Below, piece by piece: positions 1-6,464 of a stretch of 7,485 bases of DNA. This DNA is from Desulfobacterales bacterium (lineage in GTDB: Bacteria > Desulfobacterota > Desulfobacteria > Desulfobacterales > Desulfobacteraceae), in the NCBI GenBank assembly GCA_022361535.1, contig JAKSAU010000766.1, positions 1-7,485 on the forward strand, read 5' to 3'. Below the pieces are notes generated by a model, which was given only the letters and a program-made list of their open reading frames with translations, was not told the origin of the DNA and did not search any database. Position 1 is the stretch's first letter; each line of letters starts with the position of its first letter. Position numbers and translations under genes: made by a program.

Positions 1-4
1 AAAC

Positions 5-1069
5 ATGAAAAAATTGATTGTTACCTTAACCGCCCTGGCAGCTGTTGTGACCCTGGGCCTCTCAAATGTGCATGCAGGTTCCTCAAGAGATTATATCTCC
101 ATCGTAGGTTCCTCTACTGTTTACCCGTTTGCCACAGTTGTAGCCGAGCAGTTTGGTAAAACCACCTCTTTTAAAACCCCTAAAATCGAATCTACCGGGT
201 CCGGCGGCGGGCATAAACTTTTTGGTGCCGGTGTTGGCGTTCAGCATCCTGACATCACCAACTCTTCCAGACGCATCAAAGCCAGTGAGCTTGAAAAAGC
301 CATGAAAAACGGTGTTAGCGATATCGTTGAAGTAAAAATCGGTTATGATGGAATCGTTGTTGCAAACTCAAAAAAATCTGCTGCTTTCAAACTGTCCAGA
401 AAAGACCTGTTCCTGGCACTTGCCAAAGACGTGCCTGCTGGTAACGTTGCCGGCAAACTGCAGCCCAACCCCTACAAAACCTGGAAAGACGTAAACCCCG
501 CACTTCCTAACGTAAAAATTGAAGTTCTTGGTCCTCCTCCCACATCCGGTACCCGTGATGCATTTGTAGAGCTTGCCATGGAAGGCGGCGCCAAAAAGTT
601 CAAATGGATCAAAGATCTTAAGAAAAAAGACAAAAAAGCTTACAAAGCGCTTTGCCACACTGTTCGTGAAGACGGTGCTTACATTGAAGCCGGTGAGAAC
701 GATAACCTGATCGTACAGAAACTGGAAGCCAATCCCAATGCCCTTGGTATCTTTGGTTTCTCTTTCCTTGATCAGAACACTGACAAAATTCAGGGTTCCT
801 TCATTGACGGTGTACAGCCGACTTTCGAAGCCATTGCTGACGGTTCTTACCCCGTATCCCGTCCCTTGTTCTTCTACGTGAAAAAAGCCCACGTGAATAC
901 TATTCCCGGTATGAAAGAATATCTTGCCGAGTTCACCAGCGAAAAAGCCTGGGGTGACGAAGGTTACCTGACCGACAAAGGTCTGATTCCCATGCCTGCT
1001 GATGAAAGAAAAATGTTCCAGGACAATGTTAAAAATCTCAAACCTCTGACAATGGCTGACCTTAAGTAG
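5..1069 (+). CDS. pstS: Phosphate ABC transporter periplasmic phosphate-binding protein PstS
   Basis: This 354-residue protein should bind inorganic phosphate in the periplasm and deliver it to the PstCA permease. Residues 1-24 form a classic Sec signal peptide: MKK, a hydrophobic core, then cleavage after VHA (24/25). The mature part has the PBP-like fold signatures of PstS: GSSTVYPF at 35-42, STGSGGG at 63-69 and TSGTRD at 180-185, which in this family line the phosphate pocket. Length fits the family. The ATG at 5 is chosen because it begins the signal peptide; its ribosome binding site lies outside the window, as does any Pho box. Codon choice looks biased towards highly expressed types (for example mostly AAC for Asn), as expected for an abundant binding protein. 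The next gene, 86 bp on, is pstB, not pstC, which is unusual. The family call is firm; specificity for phosphate is inferred from motifs and the pstB-phoU neighbours. Confidence 0.93.
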   Translation: MKKLIVTLTALAAVVTLGLSNVHAGSSRDYISIVGSSTVYPFATVVAEQFGKTTSFKTPKIESTGSGGGHKLFGAGVGVQHPDITNSSRRIKASELEKAMKNGVSDIVEVKIGYDGIVVANSKKSAAFKLSRKDLFLALAKDVPAGNVAGKLQPNPYKTWKDVNPALPNVKIEVLGPPPTSGTRDAFVELAMEGGAKKFKWIKDLKKKDKKAYKALCHTVREDGAYIEAGENDNLIVQKLEANPNALGIFGFSFLDQNTDKIQGSFIDGVQPTFEAIADGSYPVSRPLFFYVKKAHVNTIPGMKEYLAEFTSEKAWGDEGYLTDKGLIPMPADERKMFQDNVKNLKPLTMADLK

Positions 1070-1087
1070 TCAGTTTGATATAACCAA

Positions 1088-1127
1088 GGCCGGGCATGCC
1101 ATATGGTGTGCCCGGTCACGGGTTTTT
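1088..1127 (+). terminator. Stem-loop with T-rich tail between pstS and pstB (partial terminator or mRNA-stabilising hairpin)
   Basis: Positions 1088-1100 pair with 1105-1117 to make a 13-bp stem (three G-T pairs) closed by the loop ATAT. A T5 run follows at 1123-1127, then CTATTT. The five bases between stem and T-run make it a non-canonical terminator. Bases 1111-1114 (CCCG) can instead pair with 1119-1122 (CGGG) around GTCA, directly abutting the T-run. The two folds are mutually exclusive. Such hairpins after binding-protein genes commonly protect the upstream mRNA or reduce read-through; which applies here is inference. Confidence 0.55.
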
Positions 1128-1155
1128 CTATTTGGGTCAGCCAAAAGGGGGGAAC

Positions 1156-2058
1156 ATGCAAATGCCTGCAGTCAAGCAAATGGAAACAGATATGAAACAA
1201 GAAAAAACAACGGCCAACATACCAAAAACAAGATCAACAAAACGTCAGCTTGTGGCCAGAGAAGAGCGGACCACCGTTGGTGAGATGGCTGTTGTAAATC
1301 CCCGGATGAGTTGCCGGAATGTGGATGTGTATTATAATTTCGGTGAAAAAAAGGCCATTAACAATATTTCACTGGATATCGGACGTAATGAGGTTATTTC
1401 CATGATTGGACCGTCCGGCTGCGGGAAATCAACGTTTTTGCGCTGCCTGAACAGGATGAATGATACCATCGAGGGCTGTCAGGTCAAAGGTGAAATAACT
1501 ATGGATGGGAAAAATATCTATGATAAAGATGTAGATGTGGTTCCCCTGCGTGCAATGGTCGGCATGGTGTTCCAGAAACCTAACCCCTTTCCCAAATCCA
1601 TCTATGATAATATCGCTTATGGCCCTAAAATTCACGGTCTGGTGCAGCACAGGGATGAGACCGATGAACTCGTGGAAAAATCTTTGAAACGTGCAGGTCT
1701 TTGGAATGAGGTAAAGGACCGTCTTGATCAGCCTGGGACGGGACTTTCCGGCGGCCAGCAGCAGCGTTTGTGTATTGCCAGGACGATTGCTGTTAATCCT
1801 GAAATCATTCTCATGGATGAGCCTTGTTCTGCCCTGGATCCCATTGCTACGGCTATTATTGAGGATTTGATTGACGAGTTAAAACAAGAATACACAATTG
1901 CCATCGTGACTCATTCCATGCAGCAGGCATCCCGTGTGTCACAACGTACTGCCTATTTCCATCTGGGGGACTTGATCGAAATCGGACCGACAGATCAAAT
2001 CTTTTTGAATCCCCTGCATCAGCTTACTGAAGACTACATTACAGGACGGTTCGGTTAA
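1156..2058 (+). CDS. pstB: Phosphate ABC transporter ATP-binding protein PstB
   Basis: This is the ATPase that powers phosphate import by the Pst complex at the inner face of the cytoplasmic membrane. With the start at 1156 (300 residues) it shows Walker [10 protein letters not shown] at 85-93, the Q-loop in VFQKPNPFP (Q140), the ABC signature LSGGQQQR at 197-204, Walker B IILMDEP at 217-223 with DEPCSALDP, the switch histidine H253 and the PstB ending EDYITGRFG. These are near-identical to E. coli PstB. The open frame extends back to an ATG at 1096, but that lies in the hairpin and has no ribosome binding site. The ATG at 1156 follows a GGGGGG run at 1147-1152; an ATG at 1162 could use the same site. 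Either gives an unusual Lys/Arg/Thr-rich N-terminal extension of about 45 residues. The ATG at 1285 would give 257 residues, exactly the usual length, but has only a poor, too-close GGTGAG. phoU follows after 20 bp. Confidence 0.95.
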   Translation: MQMPAVKQMETDMKQEKTTANIPKTRSTKRQLVAREERTTVGEMAVVNPRMSCRNVDVYYNFGEKKAINNISLDIGRNEVISMIGPSGCGKSTFLRCLNRMNDTIEGCQVKGEITMDGKNIYDKDVDVVPLRAMVGMVFQKPNPFPKSIYDNIAYGPKIHGLVQHRDETDELVEKSLKRAGLWNEVKDRLDQPGTGLSGGQQQRLCIARTIAVNPEIILMDEPCSALDPIATAIIEDLIDELKQEYTIAIVTHSMQQASRVSQRTAYFHLGDLIEIGPTDQIFLNPLHQLTEDYITGRFG

Positions 2059-2078
2059 CCACCGGGCAAGGAGACCCA

Positions 2079-2765
2079 ATGGAAGAGCATATTGTAAAGT
2101 CCTATGACGATGAGATCAGCCAGTTAAACACGGAAATCTCAGCCATGGGGACGACCTGCGAGTGGCAGTTGGCCAAAGCACTTAAAGCCCTTGATACTAG
2201 TGATATCCGCCTTGCTGAGGAAGTCGTCAAAGAAGATGAAAATCTCAATGGCTTATATAAGGACTTGGAAGATAACGCTGTTAAACTGCTTGCCAAACGA
2301 ACTCCGCTTGCAGTTGATTTAAGATATCTTTTAGTCGTGATGCGAACCGGTTCTGAACTTGAGCGTATTGGCGATTATGCCGCCAATATAGCGCGCAGGG
2401 TTATTGAAATGGGCTGCTGTCAGATGCTGCCTGAAGAATCAGTTTCTCTGATCCAGGAAATTGGAAAGATCTGCCGGAAAATGATTAACGATGTCGTTAA
2501 AGCGTTTCTTGAAATGGATGTTCAAGGCGCTATTGAAGTCTGGCACCGTGATGATGTGGTTGATCGAAAGTTTGCCCGTTTAATGACCGATTTAAGAGGA
2601 CGTATGCAAGAAGACACATCAGTTGTCGAATGCTGCACTCTTTTGATATTTATGGGACGCTTTTTAGAACGCATTGGCGATCACATCACCAATATTTCGG
2701 AAGGTATTTACTACATCGAAACCGGTGAAACCTATATCGGAAATTTAGACGTAGCCGAAAATTAA
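2079..2765 (+). CDS. phoU: Phosphate signalling/transport regulator PhoU
   Basis: PhoU is a cytoplasmic, mostly helical protein that links the Pst transporter to a PhoR-type kinase and restrains phosphate uptake when phosphate is plentiful. The 228-residue product has the two PhoU repeats, each with its metal-binding signature: ELERIGDY at 93-100 and FLERIGDH at 195-202. In this family the E/D residues of these motifs bind Fe, Mn or Zn clusters. Length is close to E. coli PhoU (241). The start is secure: AAGGAG at 2068-2073 lies five bases before the ATG, 20 bp after pstB stops, so the two are surely co-transcribed. The gene runs tail-to-tail into the HIT gene; its TAA (2763-2765) overlaps the TAA of that gene on the other strand. 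No intrinsic terminator with a T-run is visible after it. No phoB/phoR is in the window. Confidence 0.95.
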   Translation: MEEHIVKSYDDEISQLNTEISAMGTTCEWQLAKALKALDTSDIRLAEEVVKEDENLNGLYKDLEDNAVKLLAKRTPLAVDLRYLLVVMRTGSELERIGDYAANIARRVIEMGCCQMLPEESVSLIQEIGKICRKMINDVVKAFLEMDVQGAIEVWHRDDVVDRKFARLMTDLRGRMQEDTSVVECCTLLIFMGRFLERIGDHITNISEGIYYIETGETYIGNLDVAEN

Positions 2766-3148
2766 TAGCCCATCTTGTCCGGAATCACCCCCCGGACGCC
2801 GCCCCTGGGCGACGGTGTGTCGTTCCGGCGCCTGGGGATAAGGTGAATATGGGTGTGAAAAACAGTCTGGCCGGCCACTTCACCACAATTGATTCCTATA
2901 TTAAACCCTTCTACCTTTGCATCTTTTTCTAAGATATCTTTTTGAAGTATTGAAATAAGTTCGTGCGCATCACAAAGTTCTGTACTGTTCATTTCAAAAT
3001 AGTCTTTGCAGTGGCGAAAGGGGATGATAAGCATGTGGTGACGGCTTACGGGTGTGGTATCTTCAATCGCAAAAACACTGCCTACTATTTTTTTTATTTT
3101 AGATTCTTCTATTCTGCAAAAAGGGCAAGGGCAAGATGTCTCAGCCAC
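2762..3148 (-). CDS. HIT-family nucleotide hydrolase/transferase
   Basis: HIT proteins hydrolyse or transfer nucleoside phosphates (for example AMP-lysine, Ap4A or adenosine phosphoramidate) through a histidine-AMP intermediate. The 128-residue product has the defining histidine triad HTHIHL with H98, H100 and H102; H100 should be the nucleophile. Near the N-terminus CPFC (8-11) resembles the zinc-binding Cys pair of many bacterial HIT proteins, and RGGVRGVIP near the C-terminus is a common bacterial HIT tail. The start is GTG at 3146-3148, because the only in-frame ATG is at residue 39, after the Cys motif. GAGGA seven bases upstream of the GTG supports it. Its stop overlaps that of phoU by convergence. 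It lies 130 bp downstream of the acyl-CoA synthetase gene on the same strand and has its own likely promoter. The true substrate cannot be told from sequence. Confidence 0.9.
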   Translation of the reverse strand: MAETSCPCPFCRIEESKIKKIVGSVFAIEDTTPVSRHHMLIIPFRHCKDYFEMNSTELCDAHELISILQKDILEKDAKVEGFNIGINCGEVAGQTVFHTHIHLIPRRRNDTPSPRGGVRGVIPDKMGY

Positions 3149-3194
3149 TGATTTTCCTCATCGTTCTTTGTGAATTCTATGAATACTGATTTGC

Positions 3195-3223
3195 ACTATA
3201 GACGGGATTTAATCATCGTGCAA
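3195..3223 (-). promoter_or_regulatory. Sigma70-like promoter for the HIT gene
   Basis: On the minus strand TTGCAC (3218-3223) and TATAGT (3195-3200) are separated by exactly 17 bases. They match the TTGACA and TATAAT consensus at four and five of six positions. The predicted start, about seven bases below the -10, leaves a leader of roughly 40 nt before the GTG at 3148. The site lies in the 130-bp spacer after the synthetase gene, so the HIT gene need not depend on read-through. The same hexamer, TTGCAC, occurs inverted at 3191-3196 over the -10. This is a consensus match only. Confidence 0.5.
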
Positions 3224-3278
3224 GATTGATTCACTCCAGATGAGGTCTCGGGATTTGTATCTGTCCTTGCAAATAGGA

Positions 3279-5942
3279 CTATGATCCAAACCGAATGACA
3301 AGCTCAACAAGTCCGCCGTCACCAAATTTGATTTTAAAGCCGAGTTTCTTTCCCATTTCGATCATGTTTTTGTTTTCTTTTAGAACAAGGCCCATGACGT
3401 TTTCAAATCCCCTGGATTCAGCAATGTTCAGGACACGTTTTAAAAGAAAGGATCCGATGCCTTTCCCCTGCCAGGGATCACCCACGACAATGGAAAATTC
3501 TCCTTTTTTCCCGTCAGGGTCTCCGATAATCCTGGCGACTGCAAGGATTCTTTCCGGGTTTGCGCTTTCATCGATAGCCACCAAAGCGATTTCTCTGTCG
3601 TAATCGATTTGGGTGAACCTGGCCAGCATGTCGGGCTTTAGTTCTTTAATCGGTGAAAAGAAGCGATAGTAAATCGATTTAGTTGAGAGAACGTTAAACA
3701 AATCGACTAAGAGTGGGGCATCTTCCGGTTTTACCGGCCGAATAAAAATTTGATCATTATCGGCCGTAGTTTCATGGGATTCGTATTCCGCAGGATAGGG
3801 GCCAATAACCAGATTCTGGCAAGACTCAATGCAGGTACGTGATACGAGAATTCTTGCATCCACCACAGTTGCATTACCATCTTTGATCAATATAGGGTTC
3901 ATGTCCAGTTCGGAAATGTCTGGAAAATCTATCAAAAGCTGTGACAGTCGTATCACCATCTCTTCGAGTTGCTCCATGTCTGCAGCCTGACGATTTCTGT
4001 ATCCTTTAAGAAGTGAATAAACTTTTGTTTCCTTCATAAGCCGACGGGCCAGAAGCCGGTTCATCGGCGGAAGCCCTATGGTCCTGTCTTTTAAAGCTTC
4101 AGTAAATATTCCCCCCATGCCGAACATAATAATGGGGCCAAAATTGGGATCGCATTTAGCACCGAGCAGAATTTCAAAGTCCGGATTTGAGAGAAAGGAT
4201 TGAACCGTTACACCATCAATATGGGCACTCGGTTGATACGCTTGAGCAGATTCAATAATTTGTTCAAAAGCTTCCCGAAGTTCGGTCTGGTTTCGGATAT
4301 CAAGCCGAACACCACCAGCCTCGGTCTTGTGGGAAATATCAGGAGAATCTAACTTCATGGCTACCGGATAACCCATTTCATCTCCTAACCGGGCTGCTTC
4401 GTCTGCACTGCCTGCCTTTTCAGTTGTGACGGTTGGAAATCCGTATGCCGACAATAGCTCTTTTGAATCCGATTCAGACATAAATCCGCTGTCAGGTGCA
4501 GCAGAAATCAGTGCAGCTGCTTTATCGCGGTTAAATTTTAAACGTTTATTCAGTTTGGCTGGAATTTCAAGGGCAGTTTCCTGGTTCCTGGAATAATCAT
4601 ACATATACAAAAATGCCTTGACTGCGCGCTCCGGGGTCTCATAAGTTGGAATACCGGATTCATTCAAAATTCTGACCGCACGTTCAATACTTTTTCCGCC
4701 CATCCAACACGTGAAAACCGGATTTTTTCGACCCTTCATTGCGAGAACCAGCGCCTTTGCAACCGCAACCGGATCGGCTAAGGCTTGTGGCGCCAGAATA
4801 ACGAGAACACCATCGATATTTTTAGATTCAAAGCAGGCTTCTAAAACATGATGGAATCTTTCCGGGGTGGCATCCCCGAGAATATCTATCGGGTTTCCCT
4901 TACTCCAAAACGGTGGTAGTAACTCGTCTAATTTTTGAATGGTTTCATTATCGAGTAAAGCAGGTTCCCTGTCATACCTGGCTAAAGTGTCTGTAGCCAT
5001 TACTCCGGGACCTCCTCCGTTGGTGACGATGGCCAGTCTCGGTCCAAGCGGGCGGGGTTGCTTGGCAGTCAATTCCGCGCAATCAAAAAGTTCCTCTATG
5101 GTGTCCACTCGCACAATTCCTGCCCGTCTAAAAGCAGCATCATAGACAGCATCTTCACCCGCCATGGCACCGGTATGGGAAGCTGCTGCCCTGGCACCGG
5201 CATCGCTTCGCCCCGACTTTAAAACGATAATCGGTTTGATACGGGAAACTGATCTTGCAGCACTCATGAATTTTCTATAGTTGGTGAGGTTTTCGATATA
5301 GAGCAGGATGCTTTTAGCGGAAGGATCATTTCCTAAATAGTCGATCATATCACCGAAATCCACGTCCAGCATAGACCCAGTGCTTACAAAGTGACTAAAT
5401 CCGAATCGCTCTCTAAACGCAAGATCGAGAACTGCCGTACAGATAGCCCCACTTTGAGAAACAAAGGCCAGGTTTCCGGACGTTGGCATCTCCGAGGCAA
5501 AACTGGCATTCAGATTTGCGCCCGGGTTCAGTATTCCAAGGCAGTTAGGTCCGATTATCCGAAGTCCGCCTTTATACGCGGTTCTCCGAATCCTTGCCTC
5601 AATGTTTTTGCCTTGATCTCCTGCTTCTTTACCTCCGGCGGAAATTACAACTGCACCAGCGATTTTTTTTAGGACGCACTCCTCAACGATCTCAGGAACT
5701 GTGTGAATCGGTGTAGCAATAACGGCAAGATCCACGCCAGTTTTCAAATCTGAAACAAAATCAGATGCGGGTAAGCCGTGTATGAAATCGTATTTAGGAT
5801 TAATAGGGGTCAGTTCTCCTGAAAACCCACCCTGCAGTAAGTTTGACATTAGGGCGTTTCCGATAGTTCCGGGTTTTTCACTGGCACCAACTACAACCAC
5901 CCGGCGGGGATTAAAAATCCGGCTTAGATTGAATTGTCCCAT
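3279..5942 (-). CDS. ADP-forming acetate/acyl-CoA ligase fused to a GNAT N-acetyltransferase (Pat/PatZ architecture)
   Basis: This 887-residue cytoplasmic protein has, in order, a CoA-binding Rossmann domain (about 8-135, GAS at 19-21, GPNCLG at 131-136), a succinyl-CoA-ligase-like domain (about 150-290), a linker domain (300-460), an ATP-grasp domain (about 475-700) and a GNAT domain (about 732-887, acetyl-CoA loop QGKGIG at 825-830, E815 in EFSIVV). Length and order match Pat/PatZ, which acetylates lysines of metabolic enzymes. Unlike E. coli PatZ as I recall it, the phosphohistidine motif SHTGAMAG is intact (H256), with E217 39 residues before it, and SPDISHKTEAGG in the ATP-grasp part holds H538. 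These are the residues used by ADP-forming acetyl-CoA synthetases to carry phosphate. So the protein may both interconvert acyl-CoA + ADP + Pi with acid + ATP + CoA and acetylate proteins. The ATG at 5942 is preceded by AGAGGT about eight bases away. Acyl specificity is unknown. Confidence 0.9.
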   Translation of the reverse strand: MGQFNLSRIFNPRRVVVVGASEKPGTIGNALMSNLLQGGFSGELTPINPKYDFIHGLPASDFVSDLKTGVDLAVIATPIHTVPEIVEECVLKKIAGAVVISAGGKEAGDQGKNIEARIRRTAYKGGLRIIGPNCLGILNPGANLNASFASEMPTSGNLAFVSQSGAICTAVLDLAFRERFGFSHFVSTGSMLDVDFGDMIDYLGNDPSAKSILLYIENLTNYRKFMSAARSVSRIKPIIVLKSGRSDAGARAAASHTGAMAGEDAVYDAAFRRAGIVRVDTIEELFDCAELTAKQPRPLGPRLAIVTNGGGPGVMATDTLARYDREPALLDNETIQKLDELLPPFWSKGNPIDILGDATPERFHHVLEACFESKNIDGVLVILAPQALADPVAVAKALVLAMKGRKNPVFTCWMGGKSIERAVRILNESGIPTYETPERAVKAFLYMYDYSRNQETALEIPAKLNKRLKFNRDKAAALISAAPDSGFMSESDSKELLSAYGFPTVTTEKAGSADEAARLGDEMGYPVAMKLDSPDISHKTEAGGVRLDIRNQTELREAFEQIIESAQAYQPSAHIDGVTVQSFLSNPDFEILLGAKCDPNFGPIIMFGMGGIFTEALKDRTIGLPPMNRLLARRLMKETKVYSLLKGYRNRQAADMEQLEEMVIRLSQLLIDFPDISELDMNPILIKDGNATVVDARILVSRTCIESCQNLVIGPYPAEYESHETTADNDQIFIRPVKPEDAPLLVDLFNVLSTKSIYYRFFSPIKELKPDMLARFTQIDYDREIALVAIDESANPERILAVARIIGDPDGKKGEFSIVVGDPWQGKGIGSFLLKRVLNIAESRGFENVMGLVLKENKNMIEMGKKLGFKIKFGDGGLVELVIRFGS

Positions 5943-6034
5943 GTTGTTTAACCTCTAAAGATTTAATTAAAATGTATTTAGAGAATCAAATTTACACCCT
6001 CATCTAGTTAAGGGCCGATTCATAATATTATTTC

Positions 6035-6048
6035 AAATGACCTCATTT
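6035..6048. repeat. 14-bp inverted repeat upstream of the acyl-CoA ligase gene (possible operator)
   Basis: AAATGA (6035-6040) and TCATTT (6043-6048) form perfect 6-bp arms around CC, about 93-106 bp before the ligase ATG. The hexamer ATTTCA also occurs directly repeated at 6030-6035 and 6045-6050, and a 10-bp palindrome, ATAATATTAT, lies close by (6022-6031). A weak promoter-like pair sits over the repeat on the minus strand (TTATGA, 17 bases, TAATAT). Operator function is a guess from position and symmetry; the region is AT-rich, so chance is possible. Confidence 0.25.
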
Positions 6049-6114
6049 CATAAAAGTCTGAAATTCCATACAGAACGGATGGTCATAAAAAAAATTAGGG
6101 TTAATTAGTCTATC

Positions 6115-6264
6115 TTACTTTGATTGATCAACACAAATCCAATCTGTTGAAGGGTTCTCCTGGACCCAAAGTTTGCATGCAACTGTAGAGGTGTTGCTTC
6201 TGTTTGAATAATATCCTAAACTCAGAACTGTAATTCCTAATAATAATGCTAAAATTTCAATCAT
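6115..6264 (-). CDS. Small membrane protein, 49 residues, unknown function
   Basis: I do not recognise this protein. On the minus strand an ATG at 6262-6264 opens a 49-codon frame ending in TAA at 6115-6117. Its ribosome binding site is excellent: AAGGAG (6270-6275) inside AAAGGAGA, five bases before the ATG. Residues 3-19 (EILALLLGITVLSLGYY) are hydrophobic and long enough for one transmembrane helix. There is no AxA-type cleavage site, so it looks like an anchor rather than a cleaved signal. The roughly 28-residue tail is polar, with two cysteines (C30, C44) and two tryptophans (W33, W42) in a C-x2-W-x8-W-x-C layout, which could form a disulfide or bind metal. Orientation in the membrane is unclear, as flanking charges are few. 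It lies 172 bp upstream of the acyl-CoA ligase gene on the same strand and divergent from the epimerase gene, so it might be the first gene of the ligase transcript. No clear promoter was found for it. Confidence 0.6.
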   Translation of the reverse strand: MIEILALLLGITVLSLGYYSNRSNTSTVACKLWVQENPSTDWICVDQSK

Positions 6265-6374
6265 AACGTCTCCTTTCTTAGTTGCCTTTAGTAAGAATAT
6301 AAATCTTTAGTTTGCAATTTAAATATGAGTGTAAATAGGGTTTAATGACAGGTGAAAACTATCAGTGTTTTGTT

Positions 6375-6390
6375 GGTGATTTTGTTCACA
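6375..6390. promoter_or_regulatory. Rex/CRP-type GTGA-N6-TCAC palindrome upstream of the epimerase gene
   Basis: GGTGA (6375-6379), six bases, TCACA (6386-6390) is one base away from the TGTGA-N6-TCACA core of CRP/FNR-superfamily sites. Over 6374-6391 it matches 11 of the 14 fixed positions of the Rex motif TTGTGAA-N4-TTCACAA as I know it. It is centred about 53 bp before the predicted epimerase transcription start. Rex senses the NADH/NAD ratio and occurs in Desulfobacterota. The regulator assignment is inference. Confidence 0.35.
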
Positions 6391-6391
6391 G

Positions 6392-6416
6392 TCACGGGAG
6401 TTTGTTAATTCCGTGA
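6392..6416. repeat. 8-bp inverted repeat overlapping the epimerase promoter
   Basis: TCACGGGA (6392-6399) pairs with TTCCGTGA (6409-6416) around a nine-base loop, with one G-T pair. The left arm lies just upstream of the predicted -35 and the right arm inside the -35/-10 spacer. A repressor bound here would block the promoter. It touches the GTGA-N6-TCAC site directly upstream. There is no T-run after it, so it is not a terminator. Confidence 0.35.
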
Positions 6417-6429
6417 TCATGGTTATATT
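6402..6429 (+). promoter_or_regulatory. Sigma70-like promoter for the epimerase-family gene
   Basis: TTGTTA (6402-6407) and TATATT (6424-6429) are separated by 16 bases and match the consensus at four and five of six positions. The predicted start near 6436 gives a leader of about 29 nt that ends in the AAGGAG ribosome binding site at 6452-6457. Its position directly before the gene and the surrounding dyad symmetry support it; no experimental evidence is implied. Confidence 0.45.
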
Positions 6430-6464
6430 GAACTTATCCGCTCATTCTTTCAAGGAGAGTTACA

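Noticed and set aside
368..892. 174-codon open frame on the minus strand inside pstS
   Set aside because: It lies wholly antisense to a gene with a signal peptide and PstS motifs; the translation is rich in Phe, Val and Gly with no recognisable domain, as expected from antisense of biased codons.
3203..3256. Direct repeat of CGGGATTT (3203-3210 and 3249-3256) between the HIT and ligase genes
   Set aside because: Eight bases repeated once at 46-bp distance without symmetry or conserved spacing can easily occur by chance.
6085..6110. Possible terminator after the small membrane protein gene (minus strand T8 run)
   Set aside because: Only a 5-bp all-AT stem (AATTA/TAATT around ACCC) precedes the T-run, too weak to call a terminator; read-through to the ligase gene remains possible.
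6121..6132. FNR-like TTGAT...ATCAA near the end of the small membrane protein gene
   Set aside because: The half-sites are separated by two bases instead of four, and the site lies inside a coding region.
6345..6351. Single Pho-box half-site CTGTCAT on the minus strand, upstream of the small membrane protein
   Set aside because: A Pho box needs a second CTGTCAT-like half 11 bp on; the matching positions here do not fit, so a single heptamer is likely chance.
6345..6416. 23-codon frame on the plus strand (starts MTGENYQC)
   Set aside because: Only AGGG four bases upstream, no hydrophobic segment, and it overlaps the predicted regulatory dyads and promoter of the epimerase gene; too short to support.
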